The position numbers and the translations under genes are program-made. This document shows positions 1 to 5,481 of a stretch of 8,654 nt of DNA, in pieces (positions within the stretch are counted from its first letter, which is position 1; every line of letters begins with the position of its first letter). This stretch comes from Bacillota bacterium (GTDB lineage Bacteria; Bacillota; Clostridia; Oscillospirales; Acutalibacteraceae). The DNA lies in NCBI GenBank assembly GCA_023391275.1, contig JAEWBE010000122.1:1-8654 (forward strand), written 5' to 3'. The notes under the pieces were generated by a model. The model worked only from the letters and a program-made list of their open reading frames with translations. It did not search any database and had not been told where the DNA came from.

Positions 1-911
1 GTGGAAAGGTAGCGTTCACCGGTGTCCGGCAGAAGCGCTACGATCAGCTTCCCTTTGTTTTCGGGGCGCTTTGCAAGCTGAGTTGCAGCGTAAGTTGCCG
101 CGCCGGAAGAAATGCCAACCAGCAGGCCTTCCGTTATTGCAAGCGTTTTGGTAGTAGCAAACGCATCCTCGTTTGCAACTGTGATCACTTCATCCAGAAG
201 CCCTGTGTTGAGGATATCCGGAATAAAGCCTGCGCCGATTCCCTGAATTTTATGCGGTCCGGATTTTCCCTCGGAAATAACCGGAGAACTCGCAGGCTCC
301 ACGCCAACAATCTTAACGTTTGGATTGTTTTTCTTCAGAATTTCACCAACGCCGGTAATCGTTCCACCGGTACCAATACCGGCAACAAAAATATCAACCT
401 TTCCGTCGGTGTCCTTCCAGATTTCCTGTGCAGTGGTCTGGCGGTGAATTTCCGGATTGGCCGGATTAACAAACTGACCGGGTATGTAGGAGTTCGGAAT
501 TTCCTTGGAAAGTTCATCAGCCTTGGCAATCGCACCCTTCATGCCCTTGGCACCCTCGGTTAAAACAAGCTCCGCGCCCAAAGCAGCGACAAGCCTGCGG
601 CGCTCGATGCTCATGGTCTCCGGCATGGTAAGAATCAGGCGGTAACCTTTTGCCGCCGCAACAAACGCGAGGCCCACACCGGTATTTCCGCTGGTTGGCT
701 CAATCAATGTGGTATCCTTATTGATCAGCCCTTTGTCCTCCGCATCTTTAATCAATGCGTAACCGACCCTGTCTTTCACAGAAGAAAGCGGGTTAAAATA
801 CTCTAACTTTCCCACGACCGTGGCGTCCAGGCTGTTTGCTTTCTCGTAGTTGGAAAGTTCCAGAAGCGGAGTATTTCCAATAAGATCTGTCAGGTTTTTT
901 GCAATTGACAT
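1..911 (-). CDS. cysK: Cysteine synthase A (O-acetylserine sulfhydrylase), 3' end cut by window edge
   Basis: PLP-dependent enzyme that makes L-cysteine from O-acetylserine and sulfide in the cytoplasm, the last step of cysteine synthesis. 303 complete codons are visible and the frame runs off position 1; family members are about 305-315 residues, so only a few C-terminal residues should be missing. Visible motifs: NPLSSVKDR with the Schiff-base lysine at K46, the substrate loop TSGNTG (73-78), the PLP-phosphate loop GTGGTITG (180-187), IQGIGAG (222-228), GISSGAA (266-272) and PDTGERYLST near the end. The start ATG at 911 has AAGGAG eight bases upstream. A promoter, a Cys-rich leader reading frame and a 35-nt spacer precede it, which suggests cysteine-responsive control. 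It could be the paralogue CysM, but the motif spelling and length favour CysK. The assignment to the family is near certain. Confidence 0.95.
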   Translation of the reverse strand, partial: MSIAKNLTDLIGNTPLLELSNYEKANSLDATVVGKLEYFNPLSSVKDRVGYALIKDAEDKGLINKDTTLIEPTSGNTGVGLAFVAAAKGYRLILTMPETMSIERRRLVAALGAELVLTEGAKGMKGAIAKADELSKEIPNSYIPGQFVNPANPEIHRQTTAQEIWKDTDGKVDIFVAGIGTGGTITGVGEILKKNNPNVKIVGVEPASSPVISEGKSGPHKIQGIGAGFIPDILNTGLLDEVITVANEDAFATTKTLAITEGLLVGISSGAATYAATQLAKRPENKGKLIVALLPDTGERYLS

Positions 912-946
912 AACAATCACTCCTTAAATCATTTTATTGATAACAA

Positions 947-1033
947 TTATAACATTTCAAAAAGGCACTCACGGCAACATCGTGACCGAAAATGAACCGC
1001 TCGCCCCAGAGCAGACAAAAACCGTTTCTTCAT
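947..1033 (-). CDS. Putative cysteine leader peptide (28 aa) upstream of cysK
   Basis: A short reading frame of 28 codons plus stop inside the cysK leader. Its ATG (1031-1033) has a GGAGG eight bases upstream (1042-1046), a better ribosome site than many full genes in the window. The peptide begins MKKRFLSALGR and contains RSRCCREC, so it has three cysteines (C19, C20, C23), two of them consecutive, in 28 residues. It is basic, with no signal peptide or domain. It ends 35 nt before the cysK start. Position, tandem Cys codons and strong initiation site fit a regulatory leader peptide, whose translation would slow when Cys-tRNA is scarce and so change expression of cysK. That role is inference: no intrinsic terminator is visible between it and cysK, so any control would more likely act on translation or RNA structure. 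It could instead be a chance frame. Confidence 0.7.
   Translation of the reverse strand: MKKRFLSALGRAVHFRSRCCRECLFEML
963..985 (-). promoter_or_regulatory. Hairpin in cysK leader with Cys codons in its loop
   Basis: On the minus-strand RNA, TCACG (981-985) and CGTGA (969-973) form a perfect 5-bp stem around a 7-base loop (974-980) that holds both tandem Cys codons of the leader peptide, TGT and TGC. A GG upstream and a CC downstream could extend it with a bulge. A ribosome paused at these codons would keep this hairpin open. The stem is short, so this is a candidate only, and no clear sequestration of the cysK ribosome site was found. Confidence 0.35.
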
Positions 1034-1093
1034 TGAAGCGCCCTCCAAATCATATTATTCATATCTAATTGCTAGTGTTTCTAAATTGATGTT

Positions 1094-1122
1094 ATTATAA
1101 TCTAATTTTTTAATAAAGTCAA
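1094..1122 (-). promoter_or_regulatory. Promoter of the leader peptide-cysK unit
   Basis: TTGACT (-35, 1117-1122) and a consensus TATAAT (-10, 1094-1099) are separated by exactly 17 bases on the minus strand. Transcription should start near 1087, giving a leader of about 175 nt before cysK that contains the whole 28-codon reading frame. No T-box or SAM-riboswitch signature was seen in the leader. Confidence 0.8.
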
Positions 1123-1262
1123 TAGGTAATTTAAGATTTTTATTGCGCGGCCGCAGGCAGTATAACATCGTGGAATGACAAATTGTTTTGCTCCATTAAT
1201 CCGGCATACAAAGGAATTTGAATGGAAGAACCCACATAAACCGCACTCCATAAAGGGCAGTT

Positions 1263-1277
1263 ATATAATGATTATGA
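1263..1277 (+). promoter_or_regulatory. Candidate PerR box upstream of superoxide reductase
   Basis: The 15 bases match the known PerR palindrome TTATAATNATTATAA at 12 of 14 defined positions. PerR is the peroxide-sensing Fur-family repressor that controls superoxide reductase and related genes in several clostridia, so the target makes sense. A second, weaker match (12 of 14, but inside a TTA repeat) lies at 1309-1323, directly before the -35 box. The DNA here is very AT-rich, so chance matches are plausible. The first box is also about 50 bp upstream of the -35, far for simple blocking. Confidence 0.4.
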
Positions 1278-1328
1278 AACTCGTTATTCCAACCTAAAAT
1301 AAAAATAGTTATTATTATTAAAAATATC

Positions 1329-1356
1329 TTGACATTTTCCAAAAATGCGGTATGAT
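1329..1356 (+). promoter_or_regulatory. Promoter of the superoxide reductase gene
   Basis: A perfect -35 box TTGACA (1329-1334) and a -10 box TATGAT (1351-1356) are separated by 16 bases, about 70 bases before the start codon of the gene. The stretch between the cysK promoter and this one (about 1125-1260) holds nothing else I recognise. Confidence 0.75.
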
Positions 1357-1428
1357 AAAAACAGAAAAAGAAATCACCAAGTAAAAACCTATTAAAATCA
1401 GTCATTATAACAAAGGAAGGTGTTTTAT

Positions 1429-1902
1429 ATGGATCAAGCATTATTTTATCGTTGTGAGCGCTGCGGGAACATTGTCGCACTGCTGAAATCGGGCGGCGGC
1501 ACGCTGAGCTGCTGCGGGCAGGCTATGACAAAGCTGGTGGCTAACTCTACAGACGCCTCGCAGGAAAAGCACGTGCCTGTTGTAGAAAAAGAAGCGGGTA
1601 AAATCAAGGTTACTGTCGGTTCGGTCGCGCATCCGATGACCGCGGAGCATTATATAGAGTGGATCGCACTTGTTACAACAAGCAAGATTGAAATCGTTCA
1701 TTTAAAACCCGGAATGGAGCCTAAGGCTGAATTTACTTATTTCGACGATAAAGATGATGTCATCTACACCGGTGAAAACGATGAAGAAGTTTTGAACTGC
1801 GAAGGTCAGCCCTGCAACTTCGTCTTACATGAAAATTCCTCCAAACATATTGCGGTATATGCTTACTGCAACCTCCACGGACTTTGGAAAGCCGAACTTT
1901 AA
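1429..1902 (+). CDS. dfx: Desulfoferrodoxin-type superoxide reductase, with an extended C-terminal loop
   Basis: Reduces superoxide to peroxide without making oxygen, a cytoplasmic oxygen-defence enzyme of anaerobes. 157 residues from the ATG at 1429, which has AAGGAAGG eight bases upstream; an in-frame GTG at 1420 overlaps that ribosome site and is rejected. The N-terminal desulforedoxin-like domain has the rubredoxin-type iron ligands C9, C12, C28 and C29. The catalytic domain shows EKHVP (46-50), VAHPM (H68), H74 and CNLHGLW (C147, H150), that is four histidines and one cysteine for the SOR iron. The family is usually about 125 residues. The excess lies between AEF (100-102) and C147, where some 30 extra residues include C124, C129 and H134. 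The gene stands alone between its own promoter and a terminator. Family assignment is firm; the role of the insert is unknown. Confidence 0.95.
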   Translation: MDQALFYRCERCGNIVALLKSGGGTLSCCGQAMTKLVANSTDASQEKHVPVVEKEAGKIKVTVGSVAHPMTAEHYIEWIALVTTSKIEIVHLKPGMEPKAEFTYFDDKDDVIYTGENDEEVLNCEGQPCNFVLHENSSKHIAVYAYCNLHGLWKAEL

Positions 1903-1910
1903 TTCTGAAA

Positions 1911-1951
1911 AAAAACAGGTGTACGGGCCAACCGCCCATACACCTGTTTTT
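1911..1951. terminator. Bidirectional intrinsic terminator between superoxide reductase and pta
   Basis: Two 18-base arms (1911-1928 and 1934-1951) pair with a single mismatch around a 5-base loop. The stem core is ACAGGTGTA / TACACCTGT plus GGGC / GCCC. It is flanked by A-runs on the left and T-runs on the right, so it can terminate both the rightward gene ending at 1902 and the leftward gene ending at 1977. Confidence 0.9.
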
Positions 1952-1976
1952 ATTTATTCATACACTAAATTTTAAT

Positions 1977-2972
1977 TCAGTCTTGCGCCTGCGCCTGAAC
2001 CGCAGTAATGGCAACAACACCGACAATATCATTTGCCGAGCAGCCTCTGGATAAATCGTTCACCGGTTTTGCAATTCCCTGCAAAATCGGGCCGTAAGCA
2101 GTTGCCTTCGCAAGTCTTTCGATTAATTTATAAGCGATATTGCCGCAGTTCAAATCCGGGAACACGAGAACATTCGCCTGGCCAGCCACATTGCTGCCCT
2201 TTGCCTTGGATTGGCCAATGCTGGCCACCAAAGCGGCATCTGCCTGCAACTCACCATCCAGAGTAAGATCCGGTGCCTTCTCTTTGGCCAGTTTTGTTGC
2301 TTCAACCACCTTATCCACAAGCGGGTCTTTGCCGCTTCCATAAGTTGAAAACGAGAGCATGGCAACCTTTGGCTCCGCCTGAACAAGATCTTTAAAGGAT
2401 TTCGCCGACGCAATTGCGATTTCAGACAACTCATCCGCAGTTGGATTCCGGTTCAATCCGCAGTCGCCAAATACAAATATCCCGTCCTGTCCATACTTAC
2501 AATCCGGAACAGAAATTACAAAAAAGCTGGACGCAGTTTTAACGCCCGGTGCAGACCGGATAATCTGCAAAGCCGGTCTTACGGTATCCGCTGTGGAATG
2601 AGCCGCACCGGACACCATGCCGTCGGCCTCCCCTTTTTTCACCATCATAACAGCCCAGAACACATTGTCCAGCATAGTCTGCTCCGCCTGCTCCATAGTG
2701 ACGCCCTTGGATTTTCTAAGCTCAAAAAATTCATTCGCGTACTCCTGACGCTTCGGCGAAGTACTGGGATTGACAATTCTGGCTCCGGATAAGTCCAAAT
2801 CCCCGGCCAGCTTTTTGATCTCGCCCTCATCCCCTACCAAAACCAAGTCAGCGATTTTCTGTTTGAGAATCTCCGCAGCCGCCTGAAGGGTGCGTATATC
2901 GTTGCTTTCCGGTAAAACAATCGTTTTTTTCGATTGTTTCGCCCTTAAAATAATGCTTTCAATAAATTCCAT
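1977..2972 (-). CDS. pta: Phosphate acetyltransferase (phosphotransacetylase)
   Basis: Interconverts acetyl-CoA plus phosphate with acetyl phosphate plus CoA; with acetate kinase it forms the ATP-yielding acetate pathway of fermenters. 331 residues, normal for the short single-domain clostridial form without the N-terminal extension of enterobacterial Pta. Visible motifs in order: LPESNDIRTL (20-29), SGAAHSTADTVRPALQ (121-136), FGDCGLNRNPT (168-178), MLSFSTYGSGK (205-215), DGELQAD (239-245) and FPDLNCGNIAYK (271-282). The start at 2972 is preferred over the upstream ATG at 3029 because it has AAAGGTG six bases upstream and gives the family N-terminus. Acetate kinase (ackA), often next to pta, is not here: the gene is monocistronic, with a terminator downstream. 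Phosphate butyryltransferase is the main alternative, but the motif set fits Pta better. Confidence 0.94.
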   Translation of the reverse strand: MEFIESIILRAKQSKKTIVLPESNDIRTLQAAAEILKQKIADLVLVGDEGEIKKLAGDLDLSGARIVNPSTSPKRQEYANEFFELRKSKGVTMEQAEQTMLDNVFWAVMMVKKGEADGMVSGAAHSTADTVRPALQIIRSAPGVKTASSFFVISVPDCKYGQDGIFVFGDCGLNRNPTADELSEIAIASAKSFKDLVQAEPKVAMLSFSTYGSGKDPLVDKVVEATKLAKEKAPDLTLDGELQADAALVASIGQSKAKGSNVAGQANVLVFPDLNCGNIAYKLIERLAKATAYGPILQGIAKPVNDLSRGCSANDIVGVVAITAVQAQAQD

Positions 2973-3050
2973 TCCAATCACCTTTCCACATTCTGTTAAT
3001 ATCCGCATTAAAAACGGAGCAATCATCAAAATACAGATTTGCTCTTTTTT

Positions 3051-3079
3051 ACTATAGCACTCCTGCCATAATATTACAA
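3051..3079 (-). promoter_or_regulatory. Possible pta promoter
   Basis: On the minus strand, TTGTAA (-35, 3074-3079) and TATAGT (-10, 3051-3056) are 17 bases apart and about 80 bases before the pta start. The -35 matches consensus at four of six positions, so this is only the best candidate in the gap. Confidence 0.4.
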
Positions 3080-3228
3080 GCCAAAACTGTTTTTTCTGTC
3101 TGTACTCATCAAAAGAGACGCTATTTTGTCGTGTTCAGCCGTTTTGAAAATCAATCCTGCGAATTGTTAAATCTCTATTCCTATCTTCCCCAACCGGGCA
3201 TAAAAATATAAACAGACAATCACTTTAT
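3080..3228. other. Intergenic stretch between divergent pta and rhodanese genes
   Basis: Together with its flanks this is a 329-base gap without a gene. Apart from the putative pta promoter on the left and the palindromes and -10 box on the right, I see no reading frame with a ribosome site, no strong hairpin and no RNA gene. Confidence 0.5.
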
Positions 3229-3253
3229 GTGACTCGGTCACGGAAAATTTCCG
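3229..3253 (+). promoter_or_regulatory. Two abutting palindromes in the rhodanese promoter region
   Basis: GTGAC-TCG-GTCAC (3229-3241) is directly followed by CGGAAA-A-TTTCCG (3241-3253), sharing one base. Both are perfect inverted repeats and sit where the -35 region should be, just before the -10 at 3264-3269. The first resembles a Crp/Fnr-type TGTGA/TCAC site but has a 5-base rather than a 6-base centre. They look like operator sites; the binding protein is unknown. Confidence 0.45.
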
Positions 3254-3263
3254 GCGTACGGGA

Positions 3264-3269
3264 TATAAT
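3264..3269 (+). promoter_or_regulatory. -10 box of the rhodanese gene
   Basis: A consensus TATAAT 32 bases before the start codon. No -35 hexamer lies 16-18 bases upstream, because that position is occupied by the palindromes. This suggests a promoter that depends on an activator or is blocked by a repressor. Confidence 0.55.
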
Positions 3270-3301
3270 AAAACAAAAAGAAAGAAAACGAGTGATTTAA
3301 A

Positions 3302-3652
3302 ATGATGAAAACATTATTTACTAAAAAAACATACCATGAAATATCCCCAGCAGAAGCCAAGGAGCGGCTGGAAGCCAATCAAAACATTCTTCTGCTCGAC
3401 GTAAGAACGCCCGAGGAGTATGCCGCAGTTCGAATTCCCGGCAGCAGACTGCTACCCCTGAACCAGGTGGAATCCGGCATTTCAAAAATCGCCGGCGACA
3501 AAAATACAGAGATTATTGTTTATTGCCTGAGCGGCGGTCGTGCCGCTGCCGCATGCACCCTGCTTAACGCGATGGGGTACGCCAACGTGAGCAATATGGG
3601 CGGGATCAGCTCGTGGAAATATAAAACGGCAAGCGGACCGGTAAATGCATAA
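3302..3652 (+). CDS. Single-domain rhodanese-like protein
   Basis: Small cytoplasmic sulfurtransferase-type protein of 116 residues, the usual size for a stand-alone rhodanese domain (GlpE/PspE class). Visible motifs: LLDVRTPEEY (31-40) with the CH2A-like start of the domain, IPGSRLLPL (45-53), the active-site loop C75-LSGG-R80 following IIVY, and the C-terminal GYANVSNMGGISSW (92-105). A six-residue catalytic loop beginning with Cys is that of an active persulfide-forming rhodanese rather than a Cdc25-type phosphatase. There is no signal peptide, unlike PspE. Two adjacent ATGs (3302, 3305) are possible starts; the ribosome site (GAGTG) is weak. Monocistronic with a strong terminator downstream. 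The natural sulfur donor and acceptor cannot be told from sequence. Confidence 0.9.
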   Translation: MMKTLFTKKTYHEISPAEAKERLEANQNILLLDVRTPEEYAAVRIPGSRLLPLNQVESGISKIAGDKNTEIIVYCLSGGRAAAACTLLNAMGYANVSNMGGISSWKYKTASGPVNA

Positions 3653-3707
3653 TCGATTCCAAGGCCGCGGTTCTCGCGCGGTGCAGCAACGAAAAGCATA
3701 GGAAATA

Positions 3708-3749
3708 GCAAAAAGGACCTGAAACACAATCGTTTCAGGTCCTTTTTGC
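3708..3749. terminator. Bidirectional terminator between rhodanese and L,D-transpeptidase genes
   Basis: A perfect 18-bp stem (3708-3725 with 3732-3749) with a 6-base loop ACAATC. The stem has a GGACCTGAAAC core and ends in A5 on one side and T5 on the other. It serves the rightward gene ending at 3652 and the leftward gene ending at 3775. Confidence 0.93.
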
Positions 3750-3774
3750 TTTGCCACAGCAGACCGCACAACGG

Positions 3775-4452
3775 TCAGGCAATCACAACCTTTGTTCCTT
3801 TGGGAATATTGTCATAAATCCATTTGGCATTTTCAATTGCGAGCCGCACACATCCATGGGAGGCTTTGCTCCCCAGTTTTTCAGCTTCCTCCTGTTCGAT
3901 ATTTCTATTCTTATCAAACGGGACACTGTGAAATAAGAAGTCGCCTTTGAACTGAGTCCAGTAATAAGCGCCTTCCTGATATTGCTGGCTGAAAAAAGAT
4001 TTTCCTTTTAACTGAACCGTATAGGTTCCGACCGGAGTCGCATCAGCGCCGTCCTTACCTGTGGAGCAGATAAAATTTTGAACCATCCTGTTTTCGGCAT
4101 CGTAAACAACGACTGTCTGATCGGGAAGGCTTACTTTAACCCACAGGGGTTTTGCCGCCTGCTGCAGGCTGACCCTGTTTTCCGCCGCCTGCTGTGACAC
4201 CGGGCTTTCCGATGATACAGGGGAAGCGGAAGATGCCGTACCGGAATCACTTTGCACAGAAGAAGCGTTTGCAGTCTGACTGGAATTTTCATCAGGTTGG
4301 ACGGTCGGTATTTTCGTATTTGAAGCAAAGGCAATAAACGTGTAAAACGCGATTGCTCCGATACAAACAAATAAAGCGGCAAGCAGCCTCCATCCCGGCC
4401 GTCTGAACCGCCGTGTGCGATTGAATACATCTATTCTTCTTCGATAATACAT
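3775..4452 (-). CDS. Membrane-anchored L,D-transpeptidase (YkuD family)
   Basis: Predicted peptidoglycan enzyme acting outside the membrane: members form 3-3 cross-links or attach proteins to peptidoglycan stem peptides through an active-site cysteine. 225 residues from the ATG at 4452, chosen because AGAGG lies eight bases upstream; an in-frame ATG at 4479 lacks this. An Arg-rich N-terminus (4-22) is followed by one hydrophobic segment (about 22-43), so it is probably anchored with the catalytic domain outside. Residues about 48-100 form a Ser/Ala/Gln-rich linker, typical of a wall-spanning spacer. The YkuD domain (about 103-225) has the histidine FHSVPF (H175) and the signature SHGCVRL with H199 and catalytic C201. 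It is a single-gene unit. Cross-linking, lipoprotein attachment or spore-wall work are all possible for the family. Confidence 0.92.
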   Translation of the reverse strand: MYYRRRIDVFNRTRRFRRPGWRLLAALFVCIGAIAFYTFIAFASNTKIPTVQPDENSSQTANASSVQSDSGTASSASPVSSESPVSQQAAENRVSLQQAAKPLWVKVSLPDQTVVVYDAENRMVQNFICSTGKDGADATPVGTYTVQLKGKSFFSQQYQEGAYYWTQFKGDFLFHSVPFDKNRNIEQEEAEKLGSKASHGCVRLAIENAKWIYDNIPKGTKVVIA

Positions 4453-4484
4453 CCGTGATACCTCTTTACATATTTTCATTTCGC

Positions 4485-4514
4485 ATCATATTCCATAGCC
4501 CACACATTCAACAA
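4485..4514 (-). promoter_or_regulatory. Possible promoter of the L,D-transpeptidase gene
   Basis: On the minus strand, TTGTTG (-35, 4509-4514) and TATGAT (-10, 4485-4490) are 18 bases apart, about 35 bases before the start codon. Moderate match, well placed. Confidence 0.4.
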
Positions 4515-4970
4515 AAAAGGCCTGTCCATTTTTATCTGTTCATCCCACCGGGCATAGTTCGGTACAGTCTCCGCCCGTGCGTCATTACGACTTGTGCTTA
4601 TCATCGCAATGAAATCTGCCCTAATCAGCGGTATAACCAAAAGAGCCTCGCCGCTGCAATAAACTGCATCAACGGAGTAATTCTATCCGGCTGGGTCTAT
4701 ATCTTTATATATCATAAAAGGGAGCTAACTGGTTTTCATAAAGGCCAGATGCCCAATTGTCAATTTGTGTGACTTGCGGAGTATTTTACGGAATATGCTG
4801 CCTAAAATTAACCTATTTTAATTCTAATTATAACGCTTTTCGACTCATAAATATGAAGAACTTGTTAATAATGAGGGTTCCATTTTATACCAGCGCCAAA
4901 ATGATGTACTCGGTGTAAGCACATCCGTTGTACGGTTTATTTGGAGCGGATATACATTATTATACAAATT
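4515..4970. other. Gene-poor stretch between the L,D-transpeptidase and marR genes
   Basis: Most of a 589-base gap. A 105-codon rightward open frame (4455-4772) has no ribosome site, overlaps the start of the leftward gene and gives a protein with no recognisable family, so I do not call it. On the minus strand TTGACA (4758-4763) and TATGAA (4735-4740) are 17 bases apart and could form a second, distant promoter toward the L,D-transpeptidase gene or drive a small RNA. No decayed gene, tRNA or repeat was recognised. Confidence 0.5.
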
Positions 4971-4992
4971 TATAGTTGACAAGTCAACTATA
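4971..4992 (+). promoter_or_regulatory. Palindromic operator, probable MarR autoregulation site
   Basis: Perfect inverted repeat: arms TATAGTTGAC (4971-4980) and GTCAACTATA (4983-4992) around AA. It contains the whole -35 box of the promoter for the downstream regulator-exporter pair. MarR-family dimers bind palindromes of this size and block RNA polymerase, so autoregulation is the simplest reading. Confidence 0.8.
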
Positions 4993-5004
4993 ATATTTTA
5001 TGAT
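4976..5004 (+). promoter_or_regulatory. Promoter of the marR-exporter operon
   Basis: Consensus -35 TTGACA (4976-4981) and -10 TATGAT (4999-5004) with the ideal 17-base spacing. The -35 lies inside the palindrome at 4971-4992. AAAGAGGTG at 5022-5030 is the ribosome site of the first gene. Confidence 0.88.
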
Positions 5005-5041
5005 TGGGAGAATAAGCAAATAAAGAGGTGAAAAAAATCGA

Positions 5042-5473
5042 ATGGATGAAAAAAAGCTGTTAATTAAAACCTGTAATCGAATTGTGCGAAAAACGCAGGC
5101 ACATTTGGACATAGTATTGAAAGACTATCATTTAAGCAGCGGCTCTTATCCTTATTTACTGGAATTACGGGACAATGAAGGAATCAATTCCGAGAAGCTC
5201 AGCAAAAAGCTGAATGTGGATAAAGCGATGTCTACCAGAACGATCCGAAAACTGATACAGCTTGGATACCTGACAAAGGTGCCCGATGAACTGGATTCAC
5301 GGGCTTTCCGGCTTTATTTAACGGACGAAGCCCGGGAATGCATTCCCGGAATTGTCAAAAAAATCAGTCAGTGGATTGATTATATTACGGAAGATTTAAA
5401 TGAGGAAGAAAACCGTCTGGTGACTCATCTGTTGATAAAAATCGCCGATAAAACTGAAAGCAAAGGAATGTAG
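5042..5473 (+). CDS. MarR-family transcriptional regulator
   Basis: Winged helix-turn-helix DNA-binding protein, 143 residues, normal for the family. The N-terminal helix (about 4-28) and the C-terminal helices (about 99-140) should form the dimer interface. The DNA-binding part is NSEKLSKKLNVDKAMSTRTI (49-68), with the recognition helix around 60-72. The wing is around 78-94 and carries the characteristic D85-S-R87 of the DxR motif, followed by LYLTDEA. ATG start with AAAGAGGTG eleven bases upstream, slightly long. The gene is the first of a two-gene unit with a drug-exporter gene 8 nt downstream and a palindromic operator over its promoter. It is therefore most likely a repressor of itself and the exporter, relieved by a small-molecule ligand that cannot be named from sequence. 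Confidence 0.93.
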   Translation: MDEKKLLIKTCNRIVRKTQAHLDIVLKDYHLSSGSYPYLLELRDNEGINSEKLSKKLNVDKAMSTRTIRKLIQLGYLTKVPDELDSRAFRLYLTDEARECIPGIVKKISQWIDYITEDLNEEENRLVTHLLIKIADKTESKGM

Positions 5474-5481
5474 AAACAAAC

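Noticed and set aside
252..563. Open frame on the plus strand inside the cysK region
   Set aside because: Antisense shadow of a gene with all catalytic motifs intact on the minus strand; no ribosome site.
911..1086. T-box or SAM riboswitch in the cysK leader
   Set aside because: No T-box GGTGGNACCGCG-type sequence, no specifier/antiterminator layout, no terminator hairpin; the leader is occupied by the small Cys-rich frame instead.
1420..1428. Upstream GTG start for the superoxide reductase
   Set aside because: The GTG overlaps the ribosome site; the ATG at 1429 has ideal spacing and gives the usual N-terminus.
2973..3029. Upstream ATG start for pta (19 extra residues)
   Set aside because: No ribosome site for it, and the extension is not found in the family; the ATG at 2972 has AAAGGTG at good distance.
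3017..3050. Hairpin GAGCAA...TTGCTC followed by six T on the plus strand
   Set aside because: Only six pairs with a 16-base loop, and no plus-strand gene upstream that would need a terminator; probably chance.
4455..4772. 105-codon open frame in the gap before marR
   Set aside because: No ribosome site, overlaps the start of the L,D-transpeptidase gene, and its translation shows no family resemblance or coding-like composition.
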